A DNA stretch of 64,000 nucleotides from Euryhalocaulis sp050486445 (lineage in GTDB: Bacteria; Pseudomonadota; Alphaproteobacteria; Caulobacterales; Maricaulaceae): positions 1-64,000 of the forward strand of contig JBJHDH010000009.1 of NCBI GenBank assembly GCA_050486445.1. Reading direction: 5' to 3'. This document shows, piece after piece, positions 1-7,919 of this stretch. Made by a program: the position numbers and the translations under genes. The notes under the pieces were generated by a model. The model made no database searches and was not told the origin of the DNA. It was given only the letters and a program-made list of their open reading frames with translations. Numbering within the stretch: the stretch's first letter is position 1; the number at the start of each line of letters is the position of its first letter.

Positions 1-170
1 TCCCTGAAGCACGGACAGGCCACGCACTTCCTTCCCCCACGTTGATTGCGCGCGTCCCCCGTGAGGAAGGAACAGCGCCATCCTATGCGCAGCGGAGAGG
101 TGTAGGAGGTTTGGAGAAACTTCCCCGCAGTTTTTCGCGGAGGGTGGTGCGGGGGTTGGGGCGCGCCGCC

Positions 171-203
171 GTGATCCTCCCCCGTTTACGGGGGAGGGGG
201 ACC
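171..203 (+). repeat. Left inverted hairpin repeat flanking the DUF559 gene
   Basis: The sequence reads gtgatcctcccccg, a short loop, then cgggggagg, so it is itself a hairpin. An inverted, near-identical copy lies at 617-650. The left copy overlaps the 3' end of the DUF559 coding region and supplies its proline-rich tail and stop codon. A second small palindrome (accgccgaaggcggt) follows at 201-215. Confidence 0.75.
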
Positions 204-572
204 GCCGAAGGCGGTGGAGAGGGCGGCCGCTTCCGCGATCATCGCCAGCACGCCCTCGCGCAATTCATCGTCCAGCACGCTGGCGGCGGGAAAGCGCAGC
301 ACCGTGACGCCCTGCGCGCGCAGCCACGCATCGCGCTGTGCATCGTGCGCGATCTGCTCAGCCTGATCGTGGCCTGCGCCGTCGATCTCCACCGCCAGCT
401 TCACAGCGGGTTGATAGAAATCGAGAATATACGGACCCAACGGATGCTGGCGGCGGAACGACAGGCCGCGCAGCCGCTCTTTCCGCAGGCAATTCCAGAG
501 GATGGTTTCCGGCAGGGTCATCGCCCGGCGCAGGCGCCGCGCGCGCTTCAATGTCAGCACCGGACCCCGCAT
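186..572 (-). CDS. DUF559 family Vsr-like endonuclease domain protein
   Basis: A 128-residue protein of the DUF559 family, which shares the PD-(D/E)XK-like fold of very-short-patch repair endonucleases. The N-terminus is basic and helical (about 1-35). The core then shows the family pattern FRRQHPLGPYILDFYQP, AVEIDGAGHD and VLRFPA, with acidic residues D51, E62 and D64 as likely metal ligands. The last residues (FGGPPPP) are encoded by an inverted repeat that brackets the gene. It has no operon partner and reads away from the pilus genes. DUF559 proteins are often solitary and of unproven biological role. The family call is firm and the activity is inferred. Confidence 0.8.
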   Translation of the reverse strand: MRGPVLTLKRARRLRRAMTLPETILWNCLRKERLRGLSFRRQHPLGPYILDFYQPAVKLAVEIDGAGHDQAEQIAHDAQRDAWLRAQGVTVLRFPAASVLDDELREGVLAMIAEAAALSTAFGGPPPP

Positions 573-616
573 CCGCCCCCTCCACCATCTTCCCCCGGAT
601 AAATCCGGGGTCGATG

Positions 617-650
617 GTCCCCCTCCCCCGCTTCGCAGGGGAGGATCACG
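617..650 (-). repeat. Right inverted hairpin repeat flanking the DUF559 gene
   Basis: Read on the minus strand this starts gtgatcctcccctgcgaagc and ends gggggagggggacc. It matches the copy at 171-203 apart from a few loop bases. Together the two copies enclose the DUF559 gene in inverted orientation. A related small hairpin (cccccggataaatccgggg) lies just inside, at about 593-611. Confidence 0.75.
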
Positions 651-841
651 ATAGCGCCCTGCGATCAGGCGCGCAGGTGAAATTCGCGCTCCTCATGGTG
701 AAGGAAGGTCTAAATAGCGCCCATGAATTGTAAGGGGTGGATTTAACGCGGCCGAAATTTCCGTCTGTTAGCTTACGTGCAGTTCGAGGCGTTTGGATGC
801 TTTCGAACAGTGTCGCTAGCAGCACAGACGGGAGAATTCCA

Positions 842-1018
842 ATGTCGAAGTTTATGAAGCGGTTCGCTCAGGATGAGTCCGGCGCCACCGCAGTTGAATA
901 CGGCCTGATCGCCGCGCTGATCGCGGCGGTCATCATCGGCATCATCGCCACGCTTGGCGGTCAGCTGAATACCGCCTTCACCAACATCTCCACCCAGCTG
1001 GGTGGCGGCGGCAGCTAA
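842..1018 (+). CDS. pilA: Flp-family type IVb pilin (first copy)
   Basis: A 58-residue pilin precursor for the Tad/Flp pilus. A short charged leader ends at G14, followed by the diagnostic ATAVEY with E19 and Y20, then one long hydrophobic helix (about 21-42). This is the G/XXXXEY processing motif cut and methylated by the CpaA/TadV peptidase. The ATG at 842 is preceded by gggagaa at a suitable distance. In-frame upstream starts would add residues before the leader and are unlikely. It stands first in the pilus locus and is followed by a strong terminator, so it is probably the abundant major pilin. Confidence 0.93.
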   Translation: MSKFMKRFAQDESGATAVEYGLIAALIAAVIIGIIATLGGQLNTAFTNISTQLGGGGS

Positions 1019-1046
1019 GCTCCGCCCTGCATTGCAGGACGTAAAG

Positions 1047-1075
1047 AGCCGCTCCGGCACGATGCCGGAGCGGCT
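1047..1075 (+). terminator. Intrinsic terminator between the two flp pilin genes
   Basis: A perfect 13-bp GC-rich stem (agccgctccggca / tgccggagcggct) with a 3-base loop is followed by tttgcgtttt. It lies 29 bases after the first pilin stop. It would let pilin mRNA accumulate independently of the assembly genes. Confidence 0.85.
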
Positions 1076-1134
1076 TTTGCGTTTTGTGAACGGGTTTCTG
1101 CGACCTGTAGTGCATGCCGTTTCGGGGGAGCGCC

Positions 1135-1320
1135 ATGCTGAATCTTATGATGTGCTTTGTCCGGGACCGCGCCGGCGCAACAGCGGTGGAATACGCGCTG
1201 ATCGGCGGGCTGATCGCGGCGGTGGCGATCGCTAGCGTTGCGTTGCTGGGGCAGACCCTCGCGCCCTCCTATGAGTCTGTCTCCACAGGCTTTGCCGCTG
1301 CTACGGGCCAGGGCCAGTAA
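1135..1320 (+). CDS. Flp-family type IVb pilin (second copy)
   Basis: A 61-residue second Flp pilin. The leader ends at G14, followed by ATAVEY and a hydrophobic helix, so the processing site aligns exactly with the first pilin. The tail (about 42-61) is Ser/Thr/Ala-rich and differs. I chose the ATG at 1135 because gggggag sits just before it. An in-frame ATG at 1114 lacks this site. The stop overlaps the cpaA start (TAATG), so this copy is translationally coupled to the assembly operon, unlike the first pilin. It may be a minor pilin. Confidence 0.88.
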   Translation: MLNLMMCFVRDRAGATAVEYALIGGLIAAVAIASVALLGQTLAPSYESVSTGFAAATGQGQ

Positions 1321-1841
1321 TGCTCCTGTCCCTGATCGCATTTATCCTGCTCGCCGGGTTCGCGGGGCTGGTGATTTTCGCGGCGGTGCGCGATGTGGTC
1401 AGCTTCACCATCCCGAACCGGATTTCCATCGCGCTGGCCCTGCTGTTCGTTCCGGCAATGCTGGCCGCCGGTCTCGGCTGGGCGCAGGCGGGGCTGCATC
1501 TTTTCGTGGGCGCCGGGGTGCTGGCGCTGGGGATCGGGATGTTCGCCCTGCGCTGGATCGGCGGGGGCGACGCCAAGCTGCTGGCCGCCGCCGCGCTCTG
1601 GGCCGGGTGGCCGGGCGTGCTGCCGTTTCTGGCGCTGACCGCCATTTTCGGCGGCGTCTTCGTGCTGTTGCTGCTGATCGCGCGGCGCATGTTCGGCTCT
1701 TACGCCGAGGCGCACGGGATTTTCTGGCCGATATTACAGCGCACCGGCGATGTTCCCTATGGCGTGGGGATCGCGGCGGCGGCGCTGGTTTTTCTGCCCG
1801 GCTCCGAGATCGGGGCCGCGCTGATCGCGGCCATGCTCTGA
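1320..1841 (+). CDS. cpaA: Tad pilus prepilin peptidase CpaA/TadV
   Basis: A 173-residue integral membrane aspartic peptidase (A24 family) that cleaves Flp pilin leaders at the inner membrane. The two catalytic aspartates are visible: D25 in AVRDVVSFTIPN and D84 in the GGGDAK motif. About six hydrophobic segments cover the rest. The length fits the TadV branch, which lacks the N-methylase domain of PilD. It overlaps the preceding pilin stop by one base, as expected for a pilin-processing gene. Confidence 0.92.
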   Translation: MLLSLIAFILLAGFAGLVIFAAVRDVVSFTIPNRISIALALLFVPAMLAAGLGWAQAGLHLFVGAGVLALGIGMFALRWIGGGDAKLLAAAALWAGWPGVLPFLALTAIFGGVFVLLLLIARRMFGSYAEAHGIFWPILQRTGDVPYGVGIAAAALVFLPGSEIGAALIAAML

Positions 1842-1875
1842 TCGCTGTGATCCCCTGGCGATAACCATGGGCAGA

Positions 1876-1890
1876 TTAACCATGCCTTGA
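1876..1890 (+). promoter_or_regulatory. Candidate CtrA-type site upstream of cpaB
   Basis: TTAA, seven bases, then TTGA. This is one mismatch from the CtrA consensus TTAA-N7-TTAA and lies 59 bases before the cpaB ATG, in the gap between cpaA and cpaB. In Caulobacter the pilin gene is CtrA-activated. The role here is inferred from the motif alone. Confidence 0.35.
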
Positions 1891-1948
1891 GAAGTTTCGG
1901 GTGATTTTGCCGGGAATAGTTACGAATCCGGCTGAACAAGGATCCCCG

Positions 1949-2797
1949 ATGAGCCCCGCTCGCATTGCGGTACTTGCGATCGCGGCGGTCGCCGCCATTG
2001 CGGCGGCGCTGCTGATGCGCGGAATCATGATGTCCCGGCCGGCCGAGGCGCCCATCGTCGCCGAGGTGCGCGATGAGGCGCCCAGCGTTTCGGTGCTGGC
2101 CGCCGCGCGCGACCTGGCCGTGGGCGAGCGCATCATGCCCGGCGATCTGGTCTGGGCTGACTGGCCTGAATCGGCGGCGATCCCGTCTTTTGTTCTGGAG
2201 GCGTCGCAGCCGAACGCGATGGAAGAGTATGAGGCCGCCGTGGTGCGCGCGCCCATCGCGCAGGGCGAGCCGCTGCTGCCCGGCCGGGTGGTGCGGATCG
2301 GCGACGCCAGCTTTATGGCCGCGATGCTGGCCCCCGGCATGCGCGCGGTCGCCATTCCGATTTCCGTGCAGAGAGGGGCGGGCGGCTTTATCCTGCCCAA
2401 TGACCGGGTCGATGTGGTCCTGACGCGCGAAACCGCCACGGACGAGGGCAGGGCCGAATACATCACCAGCACGATCCTGACCAATGTGCGCGTGCTGGCC
2501 ATCGACCAGACCTTTGCCGAAATAGACGGGCAGCAGACCGTGATCGGCTCTACCGCCACGCTGGAGCTTGCGCCCCGTGAGGTGGAGCTGGTCTCCCAGG
2601 CCGAGGCGCTGGGCAGCGTTTCGTCCGGCGGGGGGCTTTCGCTGGCGCTGCGCAGCCTGGCCGACTCCGTCGCCCATGCCGACGAGGCGCGCGCCGCCGG
2701 CCTGTTCCAGGCGCCGGTGCAGGCCACGGTTCAGGTCTATCGCTATGGCGGCGTGCGGCGCGTGGCCGTGGAAGACACCCCGGAGCGCACACAATGA
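1949..2797 (+). CDS. cpaB: Tad pilus assembly protein CpaB/RcpC
   Basis: A 282-residue periplasmic protein anchored by an N-terminal hydrophobic helix (about 5-24). A SAF domain follows (about 45-110), seen in SVLAAARDLAVGERIMPGDL, and then the RcpC/CpaB domain with QRGAGGFILPNDRVDVVLT. It is thought to work with the secretin at the outer membrane. I prefer the ATG at 1949, preceded by aagga, over an in-frame start at 1901 because the protein then opens with a clean signal anchor. Its stop overlaps cpaC. Confidence 0.92.
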   Translation: MSPARIAVLAIAAVAAIAAALLMRGIMMSRPAEAPIVAEVRDEAPSVSVLAAARDLAVGERIMPGDLVWADWPESAAIPSFVLEASQPNAMEEYEAAVVRAPIAQGEPLLPGRVVRIGDASFMAAMLAPGMRAVAIPISVQRGAGGFILPNDRVDVVLTRETATDEGRAEYITSTILTNVRVLAIDQTFAEIDGQQTVIGSTATLELAPREVELVSQAEALGSVSSGGGLSLALRSLADSVAHADEARAAGLFQAPVQATVQVYRYGGVRRVAVEDTPERTQ

Positions 2798-4359
2798 AAT
2801 TTCGCGCCCTTCTTCCGCTGCTGGCCGCGATGGCGCTGGTTCCGGCCGCCGCCGGTCAGGCGCAGCAGCGCGACGTGCAGATTCTGACGCCCGGCGCCGG
2901 CGGCGAAACGCAGTCTTTCAATCTACCGCTCAACAAATCGGCGATTGTGAACCTGCCGCGCGATGCGCGCGACGTTCTGGTGGCCAATCCGGATATTGTG
3001 GACGCGGTGATCCGCACCCCGCGTCAGGCCTATCTGCTCGGCCTCAATAGCGGCGACACCAGCATCTATTTCCTCGACAGCGCCGGGCGGCAGATTCTGG
3101 ACCTGCAAATCCGGGTGGACCGCGATACGTCCGGCCTTCGCACCATGCTGGAACGCTATGTGCCCGAAGCCGCCATCGGTGTGGACGCGGTGGGTGACAA
3201 TATCGTGCTGACCGGCGCGGCCCCAAGCGCGCTGGCCGCCGACCGCGCCATCCAGATCGCCCAGCGCTGGGTCGATGCGCCGGAAAATGTGCTGTCGCTG
3301 CTCTCCGTCGATGGGGTGGAGCAGGTGATGCTTCAGGTGCGCGTGGTGGAGATGCAGCGCACTCTGTTGAAACAGCTTGGCGTCAACTGGAGCGGCGGCG
3401 TCAATTTCGGCCAGTTCCGCGCGCCGATTCTCGGCAATACCGATCAGTTCGATCCCGACGGCAATATCGTGTTCGAGGCGCTGCAACCCGGCGGCTTCGC
3501 CAACAGTTTCGGCTTCAACACCCAGAACAGCTTTGGCGTCAGCGGCGCGCAGGGTGGCACAGCCACGCTTGGCCGCAGCAGCATTGTGGGCTCTGACGCC
3601 GTTGGCGGCTCGGTGCAGCGTTCCAATGTCGGCGCCAATATCTCGGCGCTGGAGCGCGCGGGTCTGGTGCGGATGCTGGCGGAGCCGAACCTGACCGCCA
3701 TTTCTGGCGAGGCGGCCTCGTTCCTGGCGGGCGGCGAGTTCCCGGTGCCCTCCGGCCGCGACCAGGAAGGCAATGTCATTATCGAGTTCAAGCGGTTCGG
3801 CGTGGGCCTGGCCTTCACCCCGGTGGTGCTGTCAGGCGGACGCATCTCGCTGAAAGTCTCCACCGAGGTTTCCGATCTCAGCAATCAGGGCGCGCTGCAA
3901 TTGCAGGGCGGGGTGATCCGCGACCAGCAGGGCAATGTGGTCGGCACCATCCCCGGCGTCTCGGTGCCCGCGCTTTCGGTGCGCCGCGCCGAGACCACCG
4001 TGGAATTACCCTCTGGCGGCGCCATCGTCATCGCCGGGCTGATCCGGGACGAGACGCGCCAGAGCATTGACGGCCTGCCCGGCGTGAAGGATTTGCCGGT
4101 GCTGGGCGCGCTGTTCCGCTCCGACGACTTTCTTACCCAGCAGACCGAGCTGGTGGTGATCGCCACGCCCTATCTGGTGAACCCGACCAGCCCGGACAAT
4201 CTGGTTACGCCCATTGACGGGCTGCGCGTCGCCGACGGGCCGGAATCCTTCCTGCTCGGCCGCATGAACAGCGTTTACGCCGCGCCCGGCGCCGATGCGG
4301 GAGGCCGCAGCTGGCAGGGACCGCATGGCTTTGTCACCGATCCGGGAGCCACCCCATGA
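2794..4359 (+). CDS. cpaC: Tad pilus outer-membrane secretin CpaC/RcpA
   Basis: A 521-residue type II/III secretin that forms the pilus exit channel in the outer membrane. It has a signal peptide of about 23 residues, an N-terminal pilus-assembly domain (about 45-115), a BON-like segment (about 120-175), and the secretin core (about 285-465) with VELPSGGAIVIAGLIRDE and the late motif GLPGVKDLPVLGALF. The C-terminal 50 residues are a short tail. It is coupled by 4-base overlaps to cpaB and cpaD. Confidence 0.95.
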   Translation: MKFRALLPLLAAMALVPAAAGQAQQRDVQILTPGAGGETQSFNLPLNKSAIVNLPRDARDVLVANPDIVDAVIRTPRQAYLLGLNSGDTSIYFLDSAGRQILDLQIRVDRDTSGLRTMLERYVPEAAIGVDAVGDNIVLTGAAPSALAADRAIQIAQRWVDAPENVLSLLSVDGVEQVMLQVRVVEMQRTLLKQLGVNWSGGVNFGQFRAPILGNTDQFDPDGNIVFEALQPGGFANSFGFNTQNSFGVSGAQGGTATLGRSSIVGSDAVGGSVQRSNVGANISALERAGLVRMLAEPNLTAISGEAASFLAGGEFPVPSGRDQEGNVIIEFKRFGVGLAFTPVVLSGGRISLKVSTEVSDLSNQGALQLQGGVIRDQQGNVVGTIPGVSVPALSVRRAETTVELPSGGAIVIAGLIRDETRQSIDGLPGVKDLPVLGALFRSDDFLTQQTELVVIATPYLVNPTSPDNLVTPIDGLRVADGPESFLLGRMNSVYAAPGADAGGRSWQGPHGFVTDPGATP

Positions 4360-5000
4360 GCATGCGCCCTGTCCTGTTCGCCTGTTGCGCCGGGCTTGCG
4401 CTCTCCGCATGTATGAGCGCGCCGTTTTCGCCGTCACACGTCGCTTCGCCGGACATTCATCGCCCGGTCGTGACGCAGGAGAACGCACGGCTGGACCTCT
4501 CACCCTATGGCGATGTCGGTCCGGCCGACGGTCCGGCCATCGCCGCCTTTCTGCGCGAGTATCGCGAGGCGGGACACGGGCCGCTGGTTGTCTATGCGCC
4601 GCCGGGCGCCGACGGCGCGGCGACGGCCGATTCTGTGATCGCGCTGGCCCGCGACATGGGCGTGGCGCTGCCGGATGTGGCGCTGGGCGTCAGCGCCGGC
4701 GATTTCGGCTCGCCCTTCCATCTGAGCTTTACCCGCTATCGCGCGCACGCGCCGGAATGCGGCCGGGTCTGGCCGTCGCTGTCGCAGACCGCGCGCAGCG
4801 AGACCTATCACAATTTCGGCTGCGCGCAGAACGCCAATCTCGCGGCGATGATCGCCGATCCGGCCGATCTGGTCTGGCCGCGCGAAATGACGCCGGCAGA
4901 CGCCCAGCGGCGGACCAATGTGCTGCAACTCTATCGCGCTGGCGAGGTGACCGCCTCGGCGCGCGGCGAAGGCGAAAGCGTCAATGTAAGCGGAAACTGA
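4356..5000 (+). CDS. cpaD: Tad pilus lipoprotein CpaD
   Basis: A 214-residue outer-membrane lipoprotein. The signal peptide ends in the lipobox LSAC with the acylated cysteine at C19. CpaD-family segments follow, including RPVVTQENARLDL near 33-45 and the Cys-containing VWPSLSQTARSETYHNFGCAQNANLAAM (C153 region). CpaD probably acts as a pilotin or stabiliser for the CpaC secretin. It overlaps cpaC by 4 bases. Confidence 0.92.
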   Translation: MSMRPVLFACCAGLALSACMSAPFSPSHVASPDIHRPVVTQENARLDLSPYGDVGPADGPAIAAFLREYREAGHGPLVVYAPPGADGAATADSVIALARDMGVALPDVALGVSAGDFGSPFHLSFTRYRAHAPECGRVWPSLSQTARSETYHNFGCAQNANLAAMIADPADLVWPREMTPADAQRRTNVLQLYRAGEVTASARGEGESVNVSGN

Positions 5001-5040
5001 AGCGGGAGCAGGGCAGGGGGGAACCGGAGCGCGTAAGGGA

Positions 5041-6399
5041 ATGAGCGAAGCCTATTCATACAACGACGATGACGTGCTGGCGCCCGCGGACCTTGTGTCC
5101 GATATTCCGGACGGCCCGCTGGACGCCGACCCTGTCGCCGGGGCGCTGCTGCGCGACCCGGCGCCGCGCCCGCGCGCATCCGTCGCTCAGGCCGAGGCCC
5201 CCGCCGACCAGCCGGTGCCGCGCATCTCCATCCACGCCTTCTGCGAGCTGGCGGAAACCGCCGATCTGGTGAACGCCGCGTCCCGCGACCGGCGGCTGGC
5301 GCGCGCGCATGTGACCGTGGACATGGGCGGGCTTTCCGCCGCCATCGAGACCTTCCACGATTCCGCCACGCCCAATCTGGTGATCGTCGAAACCGGGATG
5401 CGGGGCCAGACGCTGTTCCAGCAGCTCGATGATCTTGCCTCGGTCTGTGACGCGGGCGTGCAGGTGATCGTGATCGGCGCGGCCAACGATATTGGCCTGT
5501 ATCGCGAACTGATGCGCCGCGGCGTCAGCGAATATCTGGTGCCGCCGATGGACGCGGTGCAGCTCATCCGCACGATCAGCGGTCTCTATCTGGACCCGGA
5601 TCAACCTTTCGCCGGACGCACCATCGCCTTTATCGGCGCCAAGGGCGGGGCCGGGTCATCGACCATTGCCCATAATATCGGCTGGTTCATCTCCGAAGGC
5701 GCCGACGCCGACGCCACCATCGTCGATCTTGATCTGCCATTCGGCACGGCCAGCCTCGATTTCAATCAGGACCCGGTGCAGGGCGTGGCCGAGGCGCTGG
5801 GCCAGCCGGACCGCGTCGATGACGTGCTGCTGGAGCGGCTGGTAACGCGCTGCACCGAGCGGCTGAGCCTGCTGGCCGCGCCGGGCGCGCTGGACCGCGA
5901 CTGGGATATGGATCCCGAGGCCTATGAATCGGTGATCGAGATCGTGCGCCGGTCCGTGCCCTATGTGGTGCTGGACCTGCCGCATACATGGTCGCGCTGG
6001 GTGAAGGATACGCTGCTGGCCGCCGACGATGTGGTCATCACCGCGACGCCGGAGCTGGCTTCGCTGCGCAACGCCAAGAATCTGTTCGATCTGGTGCGCG
6101 CGCACCGCCCCAATGACCCGCCGCCGCATATTGTGCTGAATATGGTCGGGGTGCCGAAGCGCCCTGAAATCCCGGTGAAGGATTTTTGTGAGGCGCTGAG
6201 CGTCGAGCCTTGTCTGGTGCTGCCGTTCGAGCCGGCTTTGTTCGGCGAGGCGGCCAATAGTGGCCAGATGCTGGGCGAGACGGCGCGCGACTCCAGGGCG
6301 ATCGAGGGCATGGCGGCGCTGGCCCGCCGTCTGAGCGGCAAGGAGATGCAGACAAAGTCCCGGTCGCTGTTCAAGCGCATGCTGCGCAGCAAAGGTTAG
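5041..6399 (+). CDS. cpaE: Tad pilus localisation ATPase CpaE/TadZ
   Basis: A 452-residue ParA/MinD-superfamily protein that positions the Tad machine, in Caulobacter at the cell pole. The N-terminus is disordered and Asp/Pro-rich (1-60). A degenerate receiver-like domain follows (about 62-185). The ATPase domain starts at about 192 with a deviant P-loop, GAKGGAGSST (199-208), then VDLDLPFGTASLDF and VLDLPHTW. Its ATG follows cpaD after 40 bases containing ggagcgcgtaaggga. Confidence 0.93.
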   Translation: MSEAYSYNDDDVLAPADLVSDIPDGPLDADPVAGALLRDPAPRPRASVAQAEAPADQPVPRISIHAFCELAETADLVNAASRDRRLARAHVTVDMGGLSAAIETFHDSATPNLVIVETGMRGQTLFQQLDDLASVCDAGVQVIVIGAANDIGLYRELMRRGVSEYLVPPMDAVQLIRTISGLYLDPDQPFAGRTIAFIGAKGGAGSSTIAHNIGWFISEGADADATIVDLDLPFGTASLDFNQDPVQGVAEALGQPDRVDDVLLERLVTRCTERLSLLAAPGALDRDWDMDPEAYESVIEIVRRSVPYVVLDLPHTWSRWVKDTLLAADDVVITATPELASLRNAKNLFDLVRAHRPNDPPPHIVLNMVGVPKRPEIPVKDFCEALSVEPCLVLPFEPALFGEAANSGQMLGETARDSRAIEGMAALARRLSGKEMQTKSRSLFKRMLRSKG

Positions 6400-6402
6400 G
6401 AC

Positions 6403-7914
6403 ATGTTCGGCAAGCGCGAAGCATTCTCCGACGCGCCGGCCGGCCGGACGCCGGCGGCGCCCGCATCTGAAAAGAGCGCAGGCAAGGAGAGTCCGCCGGC
6501 GCGCCCACAGTCTCAGCCCCAGTCCCAGTCGAAGCCCCAGGCGGCGCCGCCGCCCGAGCGCGTGGCCCGCGCCGCTGGCCGTGCCGCCGACCGGCGCTCG
6601 CCGCCGCCTCCGGCCCCGCCGCGCCGCGTGGAAAACGAGCGCACGGACGCCTATTACGAAATCAAGACGACGATCTTCAACGCGCTGATCGACACGATCG
6701 ACCTTGGCGCGCTGGCACAGCTCAACCAAAAGGCCGCCGCGGATGAAATCCGCGATATCGTCACCGAGATCGTTTCGATCAAAAATGTTGTCATGTCGGT
6801 TTCGGAGCAGGAACAACTCCTGACCGATATCTGCAACGACGTTCTGGGCTATGGCCCCCTGGAGCCGCTGCTGGCGCGCGATGACATCGCCGATGTCATG
6901 GTCAATGGCGCGCATAATGTCTTCATCGAAGTGAACGGCAAGGTGGAGCGCACCAATGTGCGCTTCCGCGACAATGCGCAGCTGATGAATATCTGCCAGC
7001 GCATTGTCAGCCAGGTCGGCCGCCGCGTCGATGAATCCTCGCCGATCTGCGACGCGCGCCTGGCAGACGGTAGCCGCGTCAACGTGATCGCTCCGCCGCT
7101 GTCGCTGGACGGCCCGACGCTGACCATCCGGAAATTCCGGAAGGACAAGCTGAAGATGCGGAATCTGGTCGATTATAATTCGATCTCGCCAGAGGGCGCG
7201 CGCGTGCTTGGGGTGGTCGGCGCCTGCCGGTGCAACACGCTGATCTCCGGCGGCACCGGCTCGGGCAAGACCACGCTGCTCAACTGTCTGACCGCCTATA
7301 TCGACCCGTCCGAGCGGGTCGTGACATGCGAAGACGCCGCCGAACTGCAATTGCAGCAGCCGCATGTGGTGCGGCTGGAGACCCGCCCGCCAAACCTGGA
7401 GGGACAGGGCGAGATCACCATGCGCGACCTGGTCCGCAACTGTCTGCGGATGCGTCCAGAGCGCATCATCGTCGGCGAGGTGCGCGGCCCGGAATCCTTT
7501 GACCTGTTGCAGGCCATGAATACCGGCCATGACGGCTCGATGGGCACGGTGCACGCCAACAGCCCGCGCGAGGCGCTGTCACGTCTGGAGTCCATGATTA
7601 CGATGGGCGGGTTCAATCTGCCCTCGCGCACGATCCGGGAAATGATTGTCGGCTCTATCGACGTCATCATCCAGGCCGCGCGCCTGCGCGACGGCTCGCG
7701 CAAGATCACGCATGTGACCGAAGTGGTGGGGCTGGAAGGCGACGTCATCATCACTCAGGATCTGTTCCTCTATGAGATCCAGGGCGAGGATGCGAACGGT
7801 AATATCGTTGGCAAGCATCGCTCTACCGGCATCGCCCGCCCGAAATTCTGGGACCGGGTGCGCTATTTCGGGCTGGAGCAGGAGCTGGCCCAGGCGCTGG
7901 ACGAGGCGGAGTAG
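6403..7914 (+). CDS. cpaF: Tad pilus secretion ATPase CpaF/TadA
   Basis: A 503-residue hexameric type II/IV secretion ATPase that powers pilus extension (and retraction in Tad systems). The first 80 residues are a Pro/Gln-rich linker. The N-terminal all-alpha and PAS-like region follows (about 85-250). The ATPase core has Walker A GGTGSGKT (283-290), an Asp box with VTCEDAAEL, Walker B RIIVGEVRGPE (354-364) and a His box GHDGSMGTVHAN. It is three bases after cpaE and six before tadB. Confidence 0.96.
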   Translation: MFGKREAFSDAPAGRTPAAPASEKSAGKESPPARPQSQPQSQSKPQAAPPPERVARAAGRAADRRSPPPPAPPRRVENERTDAYYEIKTTIFNALIDTIDLGALAQLNQKAAADEIRDIVTEIVSIKNVVMSVSEQEQLLTDICNDVLGYGPLEPLLARDDIADVMVNGAHNVFIEVNGKVERTNVRFRDNAQLMNICQRIVSQVGRRVDESSPICDARLADGSRVNVIAPPLSLDGPTLTIRKFRKDKLKMRNLVDYNSISPEGARVLGVVGACRCNTLISGGTGSGKTTLLNCLTAYIDPSERVVTCEDAAELQLQQPHVVRLETRPPNLEGQGEITMRDLVRNCLRMRPERIIVGEVRGPESFDLLQAMNTGHDGSMGTVHANSPREALSRLESMITMGGFNLPSRTIREMIVGSIDVIIQAARLRDGSRKITHVTEVVGLEGDVIITQDLFLYEIQGEDANGNIVGKHRSTGIARPKFWDRVRYFGLEQELAQALDEAE

Positions 7915-7919
7915 GGCGG

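Noticed and set aside
5656..7554. 632-codon open frame on the minus strand
   Set aside because: It is antisense to cpaE and cpaF, which show full ATPase motifs.
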